Position numbers and translations under genes: made by a program. A DNA stretch of 64,000 nt, taken from NCBI RefSeq assembly GCF_001458215.1, contig NZ_CYTW01000001.1:1116001-1180000 (forward strand), written 5' to 3'. The notes beneath the pieces were generated by a model that saw only the letters and a list, made by a program, of their open reading frames with translations, ran no database searches and was not told the DNA's origin. Source of the DNA: Shimia thalassica. GTDB lineage: Bacteria > Pseudomonadota > Alphaproteobacteria > Rhodobacterales > Rhodobacteraceae. Below are positions 61,728-64,000 of the stretch, in pieces (the stretch's first letter is position 1; each line of letters opens with the position of its first letter).

Positions 61728-63209
61728 ATGTCAGCACCAACACGACCTCTTCACGAACTGGGACTGACGGCAGCCGGAGGGAAAGATCCAGAGATCACGG
61801 GTCTCGCCGTAGACAGCCGACTGGTAAAAGACGGCTTCCTCTTCGTCGCCCTTCCCGGAACGCGGGTGCATGGTGGCGAATTCATCCAGTATGCCTTGCG
61901 TATGGGCGCATCTGCGATCCTCACGGATGCAGAAGGCGCAGACATTGCCAAAGCAGAACTGGCCACATCCGACGCGGCCCTGGTTATTGCAGAAGACCCG
62001 CGCCAGACCCTTGCCTATTCGGCGGCTCTTTGGTTCGGTGAACAGCCCGGCGTCATGGCAGCCGTGACCGGCACAAACGGCAAAACGTCGGTTTCGACCT
62101 TTTTGCGGATGATCTGGCAAGAGTTGGGTTTGTCGGCGATAAATCTTGGCACAACAGGTGTCGAAGGTGATTTTCAGGCGCCTTTGAACCACACCACCCC
62201 CGAACCCATCACATTGCACCGAACCTTGGCCGATGCTGCACAGGCGGGCGTCGAATGTGCGGCGATGGAAGCATCCTCCCATGGATTGGCACAGCGCCGT
62301 CTGGACGGGGTACAGCTGCGGGCGGCGGGGTTTACCAACTTCACCCAAGACCATCTTGATTATCACGAAACCTTTGAAGATTATTTTGACGCCAAAGCAG
62401 GCTTGTTTGCCCGTGTTTTGCCCGAAGACGGGGTTGCCGTGATCAATATTGATGATCCACGCGGCGTTGACATGGCCGCTATTGCCCGCGCCAGAGGTCA
62501 AGAGTTGATCACCGTCGGACGTGACGGGGCGGATTTGCTTCTGGAGGCACAGCGTTTTGATGCAACCGGTCAGGACATCCGGTTCTCCTTTCGCGGCAAG
62601 ACCTACATGACGCGGTTGAACCTGATTGGCGGTTTTCAGGCGGAAAACGTGCTTTTGGCAGCTGGTCTGGCCATCGCCTGTGGCGCAGAACCTGAACGGG
62701 TGTTCGAAGTTTTACACGAACTGCAAACCGTGCGTGGACGGATGCAACTGGCTGCGACACGTGAAAACGGCGCTGCCGTGTTTGTGGACTATGCCCACAC
62801 GCCTGACGCCGTCGAAACCGCGTTGCAGGCCATGCGTCCACACGTGATGGGGCGCCTGATTGCGATTGTCGGCGCTGGCGGCGACCGGGATGCGGGCAAG
62901 CGCCCCTTGATGGGACAGGCCGCCGCGCAAAATGCGGATGTCGTGTTTGTGACCGATGACAATCCGCGTAGCGAAGATCCGGCCGTGATCCGGCGTGCCG
63001 TGATGAACGGTGCCCCGGATGCGACCGAAGTCGGAGACCGCGCCGAGGCGATCTTGCGAGCGGTGGATGCGCTTCAGCCGGGGGATGCGTTGATGATTGC
63101 CGGAAAAGGCCATGAGACGGGGCAGATCGTCGGTGACGATATCCTGCCTTTCGATGATTGCGAGCAGGCCAGCGTTGCTGTTGCCGCACTGGACGGAGGA
63201 ATGGCATGA
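61728..63209 (+). CDS. murE: UDP-MurNAc-tripeptide synthetase MurE
   Basis: A 493-residue Mur ligase: N-terminal UDP-binding domain, ATP loop 'VTGTNGKTSVSTFLR' (about 113), 'HTTPEPITLHRTLADA', and 'DDNPRSEDP', the motif marking meso-diaminopimelate as the added amino acid. Stop overlaps murF (ATGA). Confidence 0.97.
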   Translation: MSAPTRPLHELGLTAAGGKDPEITGLAVDSRLVKDGFLFVALPGTRVHGGEFIQYALRMGASAILTDAEGADIAKAELATSDAALVIAEDPRQTLAYSAALWFGEQPGVMAAVTGTNGKTSVSTFLRMIWQELGLSAINLGTTGVEGDFQAPLNHTTPEPITLHRTLADAAQAGVECAAMEASSHGLAQRRLDGVQLRAAGFTNFTQDHLDYHETFEDYFDAKAGLFARVLPEDGVAVINIDDPRGVDMAAIARARGQELITVGRDGADLLLEAQRFDATGQDIRFSFRGKTYMTRLNLIGGFQAENVLLAAGLAIACGAEPERVFEVLHELQTVRGRMQLAATRENGAAVFVDYAHTPDAVETALQAMRPHVMGRLIAIVGAGGDRDAGKRPLMGQAAAQNADVVFVTDDNPRSEDPAVIRRAVMNGAPDATEVGDRAEAILRAVDALQPGDALMIAGKGHETGQIVGDDILPFDDCEQASVAVAALDGGMA

Positions 63210-64000
63210 CCCTTTGGACCGCGGATGAGGCCAGCAAGGCCACAGGAGGGCGGGCAACGTCGGATTGGGCCGTTACCGGCGTCAGCATCGACACCCGCAC
63301 CTTGCAACCGGGTGATTTGTTTGTCGCCCTGTCTGTGGCACGCGACGGGCATGATTTTGTGGCGCAGGCTTTGGCAAACGGTGCAAGCGCCGCGCTGGTG
63401 TCTCGTGTTCCCGACGATGTGGCACCGGATGCGCCTTTGTTGATTGTCGAGGATGTTCTGACAGCACTGGAAAACTTGGGCCGCGCGGCCCGTGCCCGCA
63501 CAGATGCGCGTGTGGTTGCCGTCACAGGGTCGGTCGGCAAAACCTCCACCAAAGAAATGCTGCGGGCGATGCTCGAGACGCAAGGCAAAACCCACGCCAG
63601 TGTTGCAAGCTATAACAACCATTGGGGGGTACCCCTGACTCTCGCACGTATGCCGGCGGATACGGACTTTGCGGTGATCGAAATCGGGATGAACCATCCG
63701 GGTGAAATCGCCCCACTGGCAAAATTCGCGCGTCCGCATGTGGCCCTGATCACAACCGTAGCCGCCGTTCATCTCGAAGCTTTCGAGAATGTGGAAGGCA
63801 TTGCCGAAGAGAAAGCTGCAATTCTGGAAGGTCTGGAGCCAAATGGCGTGGCCATCTTGCCCGCTGACATCAAGACCGCAGACATCTTGGCGCAAAAGGC
63901 AACCGCTCTGGGGGCTCGGATCGTTTCCTTTGGCGCCTCGGCCCCGGATTGGGTGCTTGGCAACGTCAATCTTGTCGAGGACACCACCGTCGCGCAGGCA
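63206..64000 (+). CDS. murF: UDP-MurNAc-tripeptide--D-Ala-D-Ala ligase MurF, 5' part
   Basis: The first 265 residues are visible; the gene runs off the window. N-terminal Mur domain ('VSIDTRTLQPGDLFVALSVARDGHDFV' split at about 26-52), ATP loop 'VTGSVGKTSTKEMLRAML', 'SYNNHWGVPLTLARMP' and 'EIGMNHPGEIAPLA' are all MurF-type. It adds D-Ala-D-Ala to the UDP-tripeptide. Confidence 0.96.
   Translation, partial: MTLWTADEASKATGGRATSDWAVTGVSIDTRTLQPGDLFVALSVARDGHDFVAQALANGASAALVSRVPDDVAPDAPLLIVEDVLTALENLGRAARARTDARVVAVTGSVGKTSTKEMLRAMLETQGKTHASVASYNNHWGVPLTLARMPADTDFAVIEIGMNHPGEIAPLAKFARPHVALITTVAAVHLEAFENVEGIAEEKAAILEGLEPNGVAILPADIKTADILAQKATALGARIVSFGASAPDWVLGNVNLVEDTTVAQA

Noticed and set aside
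1-64000. tRNA genes, CRISPR arrays, insertion sequences or prophage
   Set aside because: I saw no cloverleaf-like sequence, no regularly spaced repeats, and no transposase or integrase; every long frame is accounted for by ordinary bacterial genes.

Overview
The window looks like a chromosomal segment of a marine Roseobacter-group alphaproteobacterium (Rhodobacterales). The reasons are a complete Paracoccus-type sox thiosulfate-oxidation cluster, a DddQ-type DMSP lyase, a bacterial NDUFA12 gene, the coxB-ctaB-ctaG-coxC order, accB-accC-aat linkage, and an unusually long leader in front of a mraZ-led dcw cluster. I see no insertion sequence, prophage, CRISPR array, rRNA or tRNA gene. Apart from the convergent 45.1-47.4 kb polysaccharide genes, everything reads as core or long-resident accessory DNA.

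Layout. 1-11.7 kb: a sox cluster, with soxS, soxR and a cut-off YeeE/YedE permease leftward and soxVW, soxXYZA, soxB, soxCDEF rightward. 11.9-14.0 kb: clpP and clpX. 14.2-15.5 kb: NDUFA12 homologue, mlaD-like and DUF2155 genes, meeting aat-accC-accB (leftward, 15.5-18.0 kb). 18.2-22.6 kb: a PAS-LuxR regulator, an acyl-CoA synthetase, 3-hydroxybutyrate dehydrogenase and a two-subunit 3-oxoacid CoA-transferase, which together look like a C4 ketone-body/PHB module. 22.7-26.7 kb: topA and dprA. 26.9-28.3 kb: tldD. 28.5-35.9 kb: coxB, ctaB, small coxF-like gene, ctaG, coxC, surf1, thrC, M16 peptidase, GNAT. 36.0-46.3 kb: housekeeping and transport genes (MBL hydrolase, FAD oxidase, apt, small RHH protein, LysE, MTA phosphorylase, SulP, EcsC, GNAT, flavin reductase, pyruvyltransferase). 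46.3-51.4 kb: GT61, ptsP and lysC, leftward. 51.5-53.2 kb: SDR, DUF1178 and NUDIX genes. 53.4-57.4 kb: dddQ with an MR/MLE enolase, diverging from a Zn-alcohol dehydrogenase, a GFA protein and a CMD-family protein. 57.4-64.0 kb: a long mraZ leader, then mraZ, rsmH, ftsL, ftsI, murE and the start of murF.

How the genes work together. The sox genes encode periplasmic oxidation of thiosulfate/sulfide (SoxXA, YZ, B, CD), flavocytochrome partners (SoxEF) and thiol maintenance (SoxS, V, W), under a two-cysteine ArsR repressor. Its likely operators (ATTC-N8-GAAT) occur before soxX and before soxB; the second lies on a TATAAT element. The electrons feed a respiratory chain of which cytochrome c oxidase subunits II and III and assembly factors are encoded at 28-32 kb, behind an Fnr-type box.

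The least explained signals are regulatory: (i) an exact 11-base motif shared by the PAS-LuxR/acyl-CoA synthetase promoter and the CoA-transferase promoter; (ii) a perfect 9-base inverted repeat upstream of accBC; (iii) many TGGGA MraZ-type boxes in both orientations over 350 bases, followed by a strong terminator-like hairpin just before mraZ, matching the layout of the UpsM leader sRNA known from Rhodobacter sphaeroides; (iv) a candidate small transcript facing dprA; (v) an inverted repeat before a 57-residue ribbon-helix-helix gene. No wholly new protein system stands out.
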